In this document: positions 41,649 to 49,998 of the stretch, one piece after another
How the letters are laid out: every line of letters starts with the position of its first letter
How positions within the stretch are numbered: the stretch's first letter is position 1
From: Izemoplasma sp964435595
GTDB lineage: Bacteria > Bacillota_I > Bacilli_A > Izemoplasmatales > Izemoplasmataceae
DNA: 53,686 bases
Direction of reading: 5' to 3'
Assembly: GCA_964435595.1 (NCBI GenBank)
Contig: CAYSZV010000015.1
Coordinates: 1-53,686, forward strand
Notes under the pieces: generated by a model
Told to the model about the DNA's origin: nothing
Databases searched by the model: none
The model's input: the letters and a program-made list of their open reading frames with translations, nothing else
Made by a program: the position numbers and the translations under genes

Positions 41649-42430
41649 AAAATTTCTTTCACTTTCTCATTATGAATGTTATTTTCTTCCAACTTATGAA
41701 GAAGTTTCAATGGTGGTAATAACTCTAAATTTGACTGATTCAATATTTTTTTATTATTTAAGATATCATTGGTAATCCCTTGGGCTAGCACTTCCCCGTC
41801 TTTCAACACAATTATTTTATCTGACAACACAGCTTCTTTCATATCGTGTGTAATCGTAATAACTGTAACGCCTTCTTTGTTTAATTCTTTAATGTACTCC
41901 ATAATAGAATCTCTACCTTTTGGATCTAACATACTTGTTGCTTCATCAAAAATTATTATTTCTGTATCCATTGCAAGTATTCCCGCAATCGCAACACGTT
42001 GTTTTTGTCCTCCTGATAGCATATGAGGAGCTTTCTTTAAATACTCGCTCATATTTACTTTCTTTGCATAAAAATCGATTCTACGAATCATTTCTTCGCG
42101 TTCCATTTGGAGATTTTCCATACCAAACGCGATATCGTCTTCCACAGATACCCCAACAAATTGGTTATCTGGATTTTGGAATACAATACCGATTTTTTCT
42201 CTTATTTCATACACTGTATCTTCGTTCAATGTCATTCCATCAATAATAATCTCACCTGATTGGGCTTTTAACAATCCAATTATAAGTTTGCTTATTGTTG
42301 ATTTACCACTACCATTGTGACCAAGTATACTAACCCACTCACCTTTTTCAATAGCAAAAGTGACATGTTTTACTACCGGAGTATCTTTACGGTAGCTGAA
42401 TGATACATCTTTCATTTCTATATAGCTCAT
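41624..42430 (-). CDS. ecfA1: ECF transporter ATPase EcfA1
   Basis: 268 residues. Walker A LGHNGSGKSTISK (about 36-48), Q-loop VFQNPDNQFVGVSVEDDI, signature LSGGQKQRVAIAG, Walker B IIIFDEATSMLDPKG. First gene of ecfA1-ecfA2-ecfT-truA. In Bacillus this block directly follows rplQ; here about 2.4 kb with three inserted genes intervenes. ATG follows a weak GAGTTGATG. Confidence 0.95.
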   Translation of the reverse strand: MSYIEMKDVSFSYRKDTPVVKHVTFAIEKGEWVSILGHNGSGKSTISKLIIGLLKAQSGEIIIDGMTLNEDTVYEIREKIGIVFQNPDNQFVGVSVEDDIAFGMENLQMEREEMIRRIDFYAKKVNMSEYLKKAPHMLSGGQKQRVAIAGILAMDTEIIIFDEATSMLDPKGRDSIMEYIKELNKEGVTVITITHDMKEAVLSDKIIVLKDGEVLAQGITNDILNNKKILNQSNLELLPPLKLLHKLEENNIHNEKVKEILWQLSLGK

Positions 42431-42496
42431 ATCATCAACTCTTTCATAACGAAATAATTATAACAAATAAGCTTACAAAAAGCACTTAATATATAT

Positions 42497-42525
42497 AAAA
42501 AAACAAGCACAAAGTTGTACTTGTT
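42497..42525 (-). terminator. Terminator of the two-helix membrane protein gene
   Basis: AACAAGCACA/TGTACTTGTT (42502-42511 with 42516-42525, one G-U pair on the minus strand) with seven T following. It overlaps the gene's stop codon. Confidence 0.8.
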
Positions 42526-43342
42526 ATAAGTTCTTTCTTTTCTCTTTATACTTCATATACTCATCTTCAATATCTAACAACAACTTGCTGTTTTCTGTCA
42601 CTTCCAAATAATGGTATAGTATTGTTATATATATCAACTCATCTAACGGACACTTTGGATGATAACTTAATATTAAATGATCAATCGCTTTGTCTTTCAC
42701 ATAATACTGATACATCAAGTCTAAAAGATATACTGGGATATCATAATAATCACTGCCAATTTGAATTCGTTCAAGTCGTTCACCCAGAACCCTGCTTTCA
42801 GTCCTCAAATGAATCGTATCTTTATACAAGCTGTAATGAATCTGAAACTTTGTTATATCATTCTCTAACAAGTAGTAAAGTGAATATATGTGAACCAATT
42901 GGTAGTAACTAGCCTCAGAGTGTTTCAACGATTCAAATTTATTTTTATATAGATATAGTAACTTATCATGCTTCATAAGCATTACGATAAAATGTTCAAG
43001 ACGTAATCTTGCATTTTGATTCATTGTGCTTGCAATATTTGTAATGAGTCCCGTTTCGTTTGGGTCAAATTGATAAGTAAACTGTCTAGTTAAATCTGCG
43101 TAATACCCATACAAGTTTTCATTTAAATTCTTAATATGAGTTGCATTAAATAATTTGTTGACACGTTGGGTTCTATATTCTGCAATTAAAAATATTACAG
43201 TCATTCCAATAAAGATGAAAAGCACAAAAGCAAAAGGGGTTTGTTCGTCTTTAGGAATGATAGTAACTTCTAACACAATACCTGCTAAAATTGTAATCAC
43301 GATCAAGAAAAGATACTGTAACATCTTATTCTCTTTCTTCAT
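42524..43342 (-). CDS. Unknown membrane-anchored protein with cytoplasmic helical domain
   Basis: 272 residues, family not recognised. Two hydrophobic helices (about 8-26 and 36-54) separated by a short outside loop anchor it. The remaining about 215 residues are charged, tyrosine- and leucine-rich and predicted mostly helical, facing the cytoplasm, with no catalytic motif seen. ATG follows AAGGGGGC. It stands between the ECF operon and the divergent pilin-like gene with its own terminator. A scaffold role is possible, but nothing in the sequence proves it. Confidence 0.7.
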   Translation of the reverse strand: MKKENKMLQYLFLIVITILAGIVLEVTIIPKDEQTPFAFVLFIFIGMTVIFLIAEYRTQRVNKLFNATHIKNLNENLYGYYADLTRQFTYQFDPNETGLITNIASTMNQNARLRLEHFIVMLMKHDKLLYLYKNKFESLKHSEASYYQLVHIYSLYYLLENDITKFQIHYSLYKDTIHLRTESRVLGERLERIQIGSDYYDIPVYLLDLMYQYYVKDKAIDHLILSYHPKCPLDELIYITILYHYLEVTENSKLLLDIEDEYMKYKEKRKNL

Positions 43343-43531
43343 ATTAGAGCCCCCTTCTTACTTGAAATGACACACTAAAGTAATTATAACATATGCATAC
43401 TTTTACTAAAACTAGTAAATATAACGAATAATTAAATAAATATTAATTCTTGTATTAACAGTTTGAAAAATGAACCAAAATCAAGTAAGATAATAATAGT
43501 AATATTTATTGTTCAAAAGGGGTGTGGACTA

Positions 43532-43975
43532 ATGAACAACAAAGGCGTAACATTGATGGAACTTATGATTGTTATTATTGTTATGGGCATTTTAGCTGCA
43601 TTCACAACGATGAGCATTTCCTCAATTGTCGAAAATCAAAAGGAAAAAGTAGACCAAGCTAACGCAGAGTATTTAGGAGATGCAATTAGTTTGGCATATT
43701 TAGATGGAAATATCATCATTCAAAACAATCGTTTATGGAACACAAGTACAAACAGAGGATATGCAGGTACTGGTTCCTGGTTTTACGACGACATGGCAGG
43801 GTATATTTCAAATCGTCTCGTACCACAGGCATCAATCGCAGAAAACACTTATAATGCAAGTGGTGGTACATACCGTTTCTTATTTTCAGTTAGTGGAAAT
43901 CAAGTTACTGTATATTATTATGATCCGAGTAAAACAAGAATCAATTTACATACATTTACCTTAGAAGATTATTAA
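43532..43975 (+). CDS. Type IV pilin-like protein (pseudopilin)
   Basis: 147 residues. A prepilin leader of six residues ends MNNKG, and cleavage before VTLMELMIVIIVMGILAAF leaves Glu at position 5, the hallmark for pilin assembly; the hydrophobic N-terminal helix spans about 8-30. The C-terminal part (about 60-147) is Asn/Tyr/Thr-rich and looks like a small pilin globular domain. ATG follows AAAAGGGGTG. It is a single gene with its own terminator; no pilus ATPase, peptidase or ComG genes lie in the window. Confidence 0.85.
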   Translation: MNNKGVTLMELMIVIIVMGILAAFTTMSISSIVENQKEKVDQANAEYLGDAISLAYLDGNIIIQNNRLWNTSTNRGYAGTGSWFYDDMAGYISNRLVPQASIAENTYNASGGTYRFLFSVSGNQVTVYYYDPSKTRINLHTFTLEDY

Positions 43976-43976
43976 T

Positions 43977-44004
43977 AAAAACAGGCTAAACAGCCTGTTT
44001 TTTT
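43977..44004 (+). terminator. Terminator after the pilin-like gene
   Basis: AAAACAGGCT/AGCCTGTTTT stem with AAAC loop and a run of T on the plus strand, immediately after the stop codon. Confidence 0.92.
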
Positions 44005-44012
44005 ATTTTATG

Positions 44013-44034
44013 TAAAATAGAGAACTCTATTTTA
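44013..44034. repeat. Perfect 22-bp palindrome upstream of the bL25 gene
   Basis: TAAAATAGAG-AA-CTCTATTTTA has 10-bp arms. It sits between the pilin terminator and two TATAAT boxes (44045-44050 and 44056-44061) that precede the bL25 gene, overlapping where a -35 box would be. It could be an operator or a second stem-loop. Confidence 0.55.
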
Positions 44035-44089
44035 TGAGAAAAGATATAATTGTGCTATAATAATATAGTAGAAAAGGACGGTGCCATAT

Positions 44090-44683
44090 ATGAAGATTCA
44101 AAAAAGAACAGAAAAAGGAAGCAAAGTTAGATCGGTTAGTGTAATACCGGGCGTTCTGTACGGAAAAGGAATGGATTCAACTCCTATACAAGCAGATATG
44201 ACTGAATTTATGAAAATGTATTATGAGATGGGAACAACAAAAACATTTGATGTTACTTTAGGAAAGAAAAAACATGTTGTATACTTTAAAGAAGTTCAAT
44301 CGTTATACAGTAATTTCTTAATCAAAACACATTTTGATATGGTAAAAGTTGCCGCTGGTGATATCATGAGTTCAAAAGTGCATTTAGAATTTGTAAATCG
44401 TGATGTATTAGAAAAATTAGGTCTTATTGTTAATGCAGTTCAAGATACAATTGAAGTAGAATATGCAGTTGGATCAGGGATTTCTAAATTAGAACTTGAT
44501 GTAAAAGACTTAAAAGAGTTTGATACATTACATGTAAGTGATATCAAAGCACCAGAAGGTGTAACTATCATTACAAGTCAAGATGAAGTTGTTGTATCAA
44601 TATCTTCACCAAAAGAAGAAGTTGAAGTAGATCCAGACGCAGAAGTACCAGAAGTAGAAATCATCAAACAAGGTGAAGAATAA
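44090..44683 (+). CDS. rplY: Ribosomal protein bL25, long Ctc form
   Basis: 197 residues. The N-terminal 5S rRNA-binding domain (about 1-90, GVLYGKG and VVYFKEVQSLYSNFLIKTHFD) and the Ctc/TL5 C-terminal beta domain (about 95-178) are present, with an acidic tail (EVEVDPDAEVPEVEII). ATG 44090 follows AAGGACGGTG; a GTG three codons earlier overlaps that site. It is the only ribosomal gene here on the plus strand and is monocistronic with its own terminator. Bacillus ctc is a general-stress gene. Confidence 0.9.
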   Translation: MKIQKRTEKGSKVRSVSVIPGVLYGKGMDSTPIQADMTEFMKMYYEMGTTKTFDVTLGKKKHVVYFKEVQSLYSNFLIKTHFDMVKVAAGDIMSSKVHLEFVNRDVLEKLGLIVNAVQDTIEVEYAVGSGISKLELDVKDLKEFDTLHVSDIKAPEGVTIITSQDEVVVSISSPKEEVEVDPDAEVPEVEIIKQGEE

Positions 44684-44693
44684 AAAATGAAAT

Positions 44694-44724
44694 AAAAAGA
44701 TACCAATCAATTGGTATCTTTTTT
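44694..44724 (+). terminator. Terminator after the bL25 gene
   Basis: GATACCAAT/ATTGGTATC (44699-44707 with 44710-44718) flanked by A and T runs, with six or more T on the plus strand. Confidence 0.9.
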
Positions 44725-44765
44725 ATTATATTTAAGAACCCTTAAATACGTTTAAACTTACTCTA

Positions 44766-44794
44766 CAAAAAAACAGGCCAATTGGCCTGTTTTA
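44766..44794 (-). terminator. Terminator of the alpha operon
   Basis: CAGGCC/GGCCTG stem with AATT loop (44774-44789), extended by A/T pairs and seven T on the minus strand, about 10 nt after the rplQ stop. It is convergent with the bL25 terminator. Confidence 0.92.
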
Positions 44795-44803
44795 ATTTTG
44801 AAA

Positions 44804-45166
44804 TTATTCTACGAATTCAATGATAGCCATTGGAGTTGAATCTCCACGTCTTGGCCCCATTTTATAAATTCTAGTATATCCACCGTTTCGTTCAGTAAAA
44901 CGAGGTGCGATATCAGAAAATAATTTTTGTAATGCATTTTGGTCTTCTGAAGCTTCTAAGAAACGAACAGTTTGTGCTGCTTGTTTTCTTGCTGCTAAAG
45001 TACCTTTTTTACCTAAAGTTACCATTTTATCAGCTAATCTTTGTAATTCTTTCGCCTTAGTTTCTGTAGTAGTAATTCTTTCATGAATGATTAATTGAGT
45101 TACTAAGTCTCTTAACATTGCTTTTCTTTGGTCACTTCTACGGTTTAATTTACTGTATCCAGCCAT
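44804..45166 (-). CDS. rplQ: Ribosomal protein bL17
   Basis: 120 residues, normal size. It begins GYSKLNRRSDQRKAMLRDLV and ends RRGDSTPMAIIEFVE as in the family; it lines the 50S exit region. ATG follows AGGAGGCTTAATC, 15 nt after rpoA. Last gene of the alpha operon. Confidence 0.98.
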   Translation of the reverse strand: MAGYSKLNRRSDQRKAMLRDLVTQLIIHERITTTETKAKELQRLADKMVTLGKKGTLAARKQAAQTVRFLEASEDQNALQKLFSDIAPRFTERNGGYTRIYKMGPRRGDSTPMAIIEFVE

Positions 45167-45181
45167 GATTAAGCCTCCTAT

Positions 45182-46062
45182 TTAATGTCTTGCAAGTCCA
45201 AGACCAAGTTCATCAAGCTTCAGTTTCACTTCTTTAAGTGATTTCTTACCTAAGTTACGAACTTTCATCATATCTTCTTCTGATTTGCGAGTTAACTCGT
45301 CAACAGTGTTGATACCAGCTCTTTTTAGGCAATTATAACTTCTTACTGATAAATCTAAATCTTCTATTTGCATTTCTAAGATTTGTGAATTTTGTTCGTC
45401 TTCACGTTCAACCATGTAATCTTCTTCTAATGCTTTATCACTTAACTCTACCATAACTTTTAAGTGTTGAATCATCATTTTTGAAGCAATTCCAATTGCA
45501 TCTTGTGGTGAAATTGCACCGTTAGACCAAATTTCCAATGTCAATTTTTCTAATCCGCTGCTTCCACTTGATGCTGGTTCTACATTGTAGTTACATCTTT
45601 GAACTGGTGTATAAATACTATCAATAGGAATTAATCCTACATGATCATTGTATTGTTTATTAGATTCTGCGTTAACATATCCAATACCTTTTCTTGCAAC
45701 CATAACCATACGGAATTTCCCTTTGGTTACTGTTGCAATGTGTTGGTCTTCATTTACAATTGTTACTTCGTTATCACATAAGATATCTTTAGCTGTAACA
45801 GTGTGAGGACCTTCCACGAAGATTTCTAAACGTTTTTCAACGTTTGGATCATCGTTATCAATTGATAGGACAACTTCTTTTAAGTTTAAGACAATAGCTG
45901 TTACATCTTCAACTACTCCATCAATGCTTGAAAACTCATGTTCAACACCATCGATGTCTGTATTGATGATAGCTGCTCCAGGTAATGATGATAACAATAT
46001 TCTGCGAAGTGAGTTTCCTAATGTAATTCCGTATCCTGTTTCTCAAATTTTAAGTCCTTCAA
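45182..46062 (-). CDS. rpoA: RNA polymerase alpha subunit, 5' end carrying deletion/frameshift
   Basis: From LGNSLRRILLSSLPGAA (about base 46015) to the stop the gene is intact: N-terminal dimerisation domain (HEFSSIDGVVEDVTAI, DSIYTPVQRCNY), linker and C-terminal domain (DLSVRSYNCLKRAGINTVDEL ... VRNLGKKSLKEV). The natural start is clear: TTG 46060-46062, 7 nt after GGGAGGT, reading MKDLKFEK. The frame then breaks. ETGYGITLGNSLRR is in another frame with an in-frame TGA at 46043-46045, and about 19 residues normally found between are missing. Since alpha is essential, assembly error is likely, but a real lesion cannot be excluded. Confidence 0.9.
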
Positions 46063-46092
46063 ATATACTACCTCCCTTAAATTTGTCCCATC

Positions 46093-46479
46093 TTATTTGT
46101 GAGGTCGTTTTGGTGGACGACATCCGTTGTGTGGGATTGGTGTAACATCTTTAATTGCAGTAATTTCTAAACCTGCAGTTTGTAATGCTCTAATAGCTGC
46201 TTCACGTCCTGGACCAGGTCCTTTTACTGAAACTTCTACTCTTTGTACTCCGTGTTCCATTGCGCTTTTCGCACATGCTTCAGAAGCTAATTGTGCAGCA
46301 AACGGTGTAGATTTACGGCTACCTTTGTATCCTAAAGCTCCTGCACTGCTCCAAGCAATTGCATTCCCATTAGGATCTGTAACTGTAATAATTGTGTTAT
46401 TAAATGTCGAATGAATGTGCGCTACTCCTGAAGGAATATTCTTTTTCACACGACGTTTAGTTCTAGTTTTTTTAGCCAT
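46093..46479 (-). CDS. rpsK: Ribosomal protein uS11
   Basis: 128 residues, normal. SGVAHIHSTFNNTIITVTD, AWSSAGALGYKGSRKSTPFAAQ and the conserved C-terminus DVTPIPHNGCRPPKRPHK. It lies on the platform of the 30S subunit. 11 nt after rpsM; AGGAGG precedes its ATG. Confidence 0.98.
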   Translation of the reverse strand: MAKKTRTKRRVKKNIPSGVAHIHSTFNNTIITVTDPNGNAIAWSSAGALGYKGSRKSTPFAAQLASEACAKSAMEHGVQRVEVSVKGPGPGREAAIRALQTAGLEITAIKDVTPIPHNGCRPPKRPHK

Positions 46480-46490
46480 GATTTATCCTC

Positions 46491-46856
46491 CTATTTCTTC
46501 TTGTTAGCGATAGTTCTACGAGGTCCTTTTCTAGTACGAGCATTGTTTCTAGTGTTTTGCCCACGTACAGGAAGTCCTCTTCTATGACGCATTCCACGGT
46601 AACTACCGATTTCTTGTAAACGTTTAATATTTAGTGAAACTTCTCTACGTAAGTCTCCCTCAGTCTTGATTGTTGTTACTTCAGTACGGATGCGACCTAA
46701 TTCATCCTCTGTTAAATCTTTAACTCTTGTGTTCTCATCTACATTAGCTGCAGCAAGAATTTTCTGTGCAGTTGATTTTCCGATTCCAAATACATATGTT
46801 AGTGAAATAACAATACGCTTATCTCTAGGAATATCAACACCTGATATACGTGCCAT
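46491..46856 (-). CDS. rpsM: Ribosomal protein uS13
   Basis: 121 residues. It begins ARISGVDIPRDKRIVISLTYVFGIG and ends with the basic tail NTRNNARTRKGPRRTIANKKK that contacts P-site tRNA; GSYRGMRHRRGLPVRGQ is the central mark. ATG follows TTAGGAGG, which overlaps the rpmJ stop region. Confidence 0.98.
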   Translation of the reverse strand: MARISGVDIPRDKRIVISLTYVFGIGKSTAQKILAAANVDENTRVKDLTEDELGRIRTEVTTIKTEGDLRREVSLNIKRLQEIGSYRGMRHRRGLPVRGQNTRNNARTRKGPRRTIANKKK

Positions 46857-46867
46857 TAAGTTTCCTC

Positions 46868-46981
46868 CTAACCTTGTCTTTGTTTGTGTCTTGGATTCTC
46901 ACAAATAACCATAACTTTACCTTTACGTTTGATTACTTTGCATTTATCACAAATTTTCTTTACACTTGGTCTTACTTTCAT
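46868..46981 (-). CDS. rpmJ: Ribosomal protein bL36
   Basis: A 37-residue gene starting MKVRPSVKKICDKCKVIKR and ending ENPRHKQRQG. The zinc ligands C-x2-C, Cys and His of the zinc-binding form are all present. ATG 46979-46981 follows GAGGAGGAAATAAA. It sits between infA (42-nt gap) and rpsM (11-nt gap), its standard place. Confidence 0.97.
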   Translation of the reverse strand: MKVRPSVKKICDKCKVIKRKGKVMVICENPRHKQRQG

Positions 46982-47023
46982 TTTATTTCCTCCTCTGGAG
47001 ATTTGGTTATTTTAATATTTTTC

Positions 47024-47242
47024 TTATTTGTGGCGATATGTAATACGCCCACGTGTTAAATCGTACGGTGATAACTCAACCGTAACTCTGTCGCCTGGTA
47101 AGATGCGAATGTAATACATACGGATTTTACCAGAAACGTGCGCATGAACTTTGTGTCCATTTGGAAGTTCCACAATGAACTGAGTGTTAGGTAATGCTTC
47201 AACAACTTTACCTTCAAATTCAATTTTTTCTTCTTTTGCCAT
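47024..47242 (-). CDS. infA: Translation initiation factor IF-1
   Basis: 72 residues, one OB fold: MAKEEKIEFEGKVVEALPN at the start, HVSGKIRMYYIRILPGDRVTVELSPYDLTRGRI toward the end. It binds the 30S A site during initiation. ATG 47240-47242 follows AAAGGAGGAATTTACC; the open frame upstream reaches into map but lacks a ribosome-binding site. 16 nt after map. Confidence 0.98.
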   Translation of the reverse strand: MAKEEKIEFEGKVVEALPNTQFIVELPNGHKVHAHVSGKIRMYYIRILPGDRVTVELSPYDLTRGRITYRHK

Positions 47243-47258
47243 AGGTAAATTCCTCCTT

Positions 47259-48008
47259 TTAAAGTGCTGTAAAGATGATGCATTCATCTTCAGTGATAAG
47301 AATGCTGTGCTCAAAGTGTGCACTGCGTTTCCCATCAATTGTTACAGCTGTCCAATTATCTTTCAATACTTTTACTTCTTTTCGGCCTTCATTGATCATT
47401 GGCTCAATTGCAAATGTCATCCCAGCTTTCAATAAAGTTCCTCGCCCACTCGGACCAAAATTAGGGATTTGCGGATCTTCATGAAGGTGTTTTCCAACTC
47501 CGTGACCTACAAACTCTCTAACGACAGAGTATCCAAAAGATTCTGCATATGTTTGTATTGCGTGTGATATATCTGTCAGTCTGTTTCCTGCTTTCGCTTG
47601 TTTCAGACCTTCAAACAGTGATTGTTTTGTTACTTCAAGTAATTGTTTTGCATCGTCATCGATGGTACCAACTGGATAAGACCAAGCACTATCGCCATGA
47701 TAACCTTTATAAAGAGCTCCAATATCTATTCCAATGATATCTCCGTCTTGTAAGATTACCTTACTACTTGGAATCCCGTGTACCACTTGATCGTTAATAC
47801 TTGTACAAGCACTGCCAGGAAATCCACCATACCCTTTAAAGGAAGGTGTTGCATCATTATCTCTAATCACTTTTTCAACAATTCGATCTAACTCTAGTGT
47901 AGAAACACCAGGTTTCACATGTTTTTCTACTTCTTGATGAGCGAGCGCGACGATTCGTCCCGCCTTCTTCATCAATTCAATTTCTCTATTTGACTTGATT
48001 GTAATCAT
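47259..48008 (-). CDS. map: Methionine aminopeptidase, type I
   Basis: 249 residues. It removes the initiator Met from new proteins. Dinuclear metal ligands are seen in GIDIGALYKGYHGDSA (two Asp), FVGHGVGKHLHEDP (His), FAIEPMI (Glu) and FEHSILITED (Glu). There is no N-terminal extension. Its ATG overlaps the adk stop by four bases, so both are coupled. Confidence 0.97.
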   Translation of the reverse strand: MITIKSNREIELMKKAGRIVALAHQEVEKHVKPGVSTLELDRIVEKVIRDNDATPSFKGYGGFPGSACTSINDQVVHGIPSSKVILQDGDIIGIDIGALYKGYHGDSAWSYPVGTIDDDAKQLLEVTKQSLFEGLKQAKAGNRLTDISHAIQTYAESFGYSVVREFVGHGVGKHLHEDPQIPNFGPSGRGTLLKAGMTFAIEPMINEGRKEVKVLKDNWTAVTIDGKRSAHFEHSILITEDECIIFTAL

Positions 48009-48655
48009 TCGATATCACTCAGTACCAATACAATGTCTTCGTAAACATGATTAAAATCTTGCATACCATTCACATTATAAAGGATTCCTTGTTTTTCGTA
48101 ATAGTCTAATAAAGGTTTTGTTTTGTTTTCATAGATTTCCAATCTTCTTTGTACAGATTCATGTGTATCATCTAATCGTTGATATAATTCACTTCCACAG
48201 TTGTCACAAATACCCTCTTGTTGTGGGGCTTTGAAACGCAAGTGGTAGGTTGCATCGCATCCTTTACAAACGCGACGTTGTTCCATTCTTTCAAATAAAA
48301 CATCATGACTTGATAAAATGTTAATTACTTTGTCTAATTTCGTTCCCACTTTAGCAAGCATTTCATCCAAAGCAATCGCTTGAGCCACAGTACGTGGATA
48401 TCCATCTAAGATGAAACTCTCTTCAGCGTCTGCCTTTTTTAATCTAAGTCGTACAATCTCATTTGTGATTTCATCACTAACAAGATTCCCGTCCTTAATA
48501 AATTTCATAGCTTCCAAACCAATAGGTTCATTGTTATTGTAAGCATCTCTGAACATTTGTCCAGTAGAGATGCTTACAATATTATAATTTTCGCGAATGC
48601 GTGCAGATTGGCTACCTTTTCCGGCACCCGGAGGTCCCATAACTAGAATTTTCAA
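48005..48655 (-). CDS. adk: Adenylate kinase, zinc-LID type
   Basis: 216 residues. P-loop GPPGAGKGSQ (about 7-16), NMP-binding part STGQMFRDA, DGYPRT motif and a LID with two cysteine pairs (CKGC and CDNC, about 129-152), the zinc-binding form of Gram-positives. It balances AMP, ADP and ATP. ATG lies 11 nt after secY; the secY-adk-map order is the Bacillus one. Confidence 0.97.
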   Translation of the reverse strand: MKILVMGPPGAGKGSQSARIRENYNIVSISTGQMFRDAYNNNEPIGLEAMKFIKDGNLVSDEITNEIVRLRLKKADAEESFILDGYPRTVAQAIALDEMLAKVGTKLDKVINILSSHDVLFERMEQRRVCKGCDATYHLRFKAPQQEGICDNCGSELYQRLDDTHESVQRRLEIYENKTKPLLDYYEKQGILYNVNGMQDFNHVYEDIVLVLSDIE

Positions 48656-48666
48656 GTTACAGTTCC

Positions 48667-49998
48667 TTATTTAATGAAACCAGAATATGTTTGTTGCTGT
48701 GTTTGAGTCTTGATTTGTTTTGTAGTTTCGATAGCCACACCTACTACGATTAATAATGATGTCCCACCAATTTGTACATAGGCAGGTAAATTAAATATCG
48801 TTGTAGCAAAAATTGGTAACGATGCAACCAATACTAAGTATGTCGCACCAATGATTGTAACTCTAAACAATGTTTTTGAAATATAGTTTTCAGTATCTAT
48901 TCCTGGTCTAACACCTGGAATATAAGCTTTTTGTGATTGTAAATTTTTCGCTACTTTTTCTGGATTGATTTGTACGAATGCATAGAAGAATGCAAAGATA
49001 AAAATCATCACAACATAAAGAGCGTAACCAGCTGGTTGTGTGTATGTAAACACTTGTGTTAAGAAGTTTCTAAAAGGTCCTGTGAAGTCAGGTAATAATC
49101 CTAATAATTGTGTCGGAATACTAAGAATAGTAACCGCAAAGATTACTGGAATTACCCCTGCAGAGTTGATTTTAATTGGAATATTAGAATCGCTCTTACC
49201 TTGGAATTTAGCACTTGCTGGTCTGTTCGCATATTGAATTGGTATTTTACGTGCTGCAGCTTGCATAATCGTTACAAAGAAGATTACTGCTATATACAAC
49301 AAGATAACCAATGCGAATGTAATATATTCGGTAGTTCCAGGTTCTACAACTGAGAAGTCCGCTTGAATACCCATAATATATCTTTCATATAAACTTGTAA
49401 ACATACCTGGCATACTTGAAACGATCCCAGCAACGATAATCATAGATGTACCGTTTCCAACACCTTTCAAAGTGATTTGATCACTTAGCCATAATAGGAA
49501 TGCTGTACCACCTGTCATTACTAATGCTAAATAAATATATAAGAATATAGATTCATTTACACCAGCTTGGAAGATAGTCCCACCTGAGTTAACTCCAAAT
49601 CCAATTGTCATAGCAAGAGCTTGAGCAAACGCTAATCCGATTGCTAAGTATCGTGTTAATTGATTGATTTTTTGTTTTCCGGTTTCTCCTTCTTCAGACC
49701 ATTCTTTTAATACAGGAACAATGTCCATTTGTAATAATTGAATTACGATTGAAGAAGTGATGTAAGGGCTAATTCCTAATGCGATGATTGAATAATTTTT
49801 TAAAGCGTTCCCCGTAAGAGCATTTGCCATACCTAATACTCCACCTTCGTTATTTCCGAAGAAGTTTTCGATATAAGAAATGTTTACTAAAGGGATTGTA
49901 ATAAGCGTAGCTGCTTTATAAACAAAGAATGCTAGAAGTGTAAATAGGATTTTCTTAAGTACATCTTTCGATTTAAATACTGACAGAATATTCTCCAT
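48667..49998 (-). CDS. secY: Preprotein translocase channel SecY
   Basis: 443 residues with about ten membrane helices. Landmarks are the second-helix region LGISPYITSSIVIQLLQ, KGVGNGTSMII, the cytoplasmic loop MQAAARKIPIQYANR and the late FAFVQINPEKVAKNLQSQKAYIPGVRPG. It forms the protein-conducting channel with SecE (encoded at 10776-11234). The ATG is directly adjacent to the rplO stop codon. Confidence 0.98.
   Translation of the reverse strand: MENILSVFKSKDVLKKILFTLLAFFVYKAATLITIPLVNISYIENFFGNNEGGVLGMANALTGNALKNYSIIALGISPYITSSIVIQLLQMDIVPVLKEWSEEGETGKQKINQLTRYLAIGLAFAQALAMTIGFGVNSGGTIFQAGVNESIFLYIYLALVMTGGTAFLLWLSDQITLKGVGNGTSMIIVAGIVSSMPGMFTSLYERYIMGIQADFSVVEPGTTEYITFALVILLYIAVIFFVTIMQAAARKIPIQYANRPASAKFQGKSDSNIPIKINSAGVIPVIFAVTILSIPTQLLGLLPDFTGPFRNFLTQVFTYTQPAGYALYVVMIFIFAFFYAFVQINPEKVAKNLQSQKAYIPGVRPGIDTENYISKTLFRVTIIGATYLVLVASLPIFATTIFNLPAYVQIGGTSLLIVVGVAIETTKQIKTQTQQQTYSGFIK

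Noticed and set aside
46043..46045. TGA read as tryptophan (Mycoplasma code)
   Set aside because: TGA is a real stop in cysS, mrnC, truA and others, and no conserved Trp in the window is coded TGA. The rpoA position is not a Trp in other alphas.
46015..46062. Programmed -1 frameshift in rpoA
   Set aside because: No slippery heptamer re-pairs at the needed place, because the shift must occur after the TGA at 46043. About 19 conserved-length residues would still be missing, so deletion fits better.
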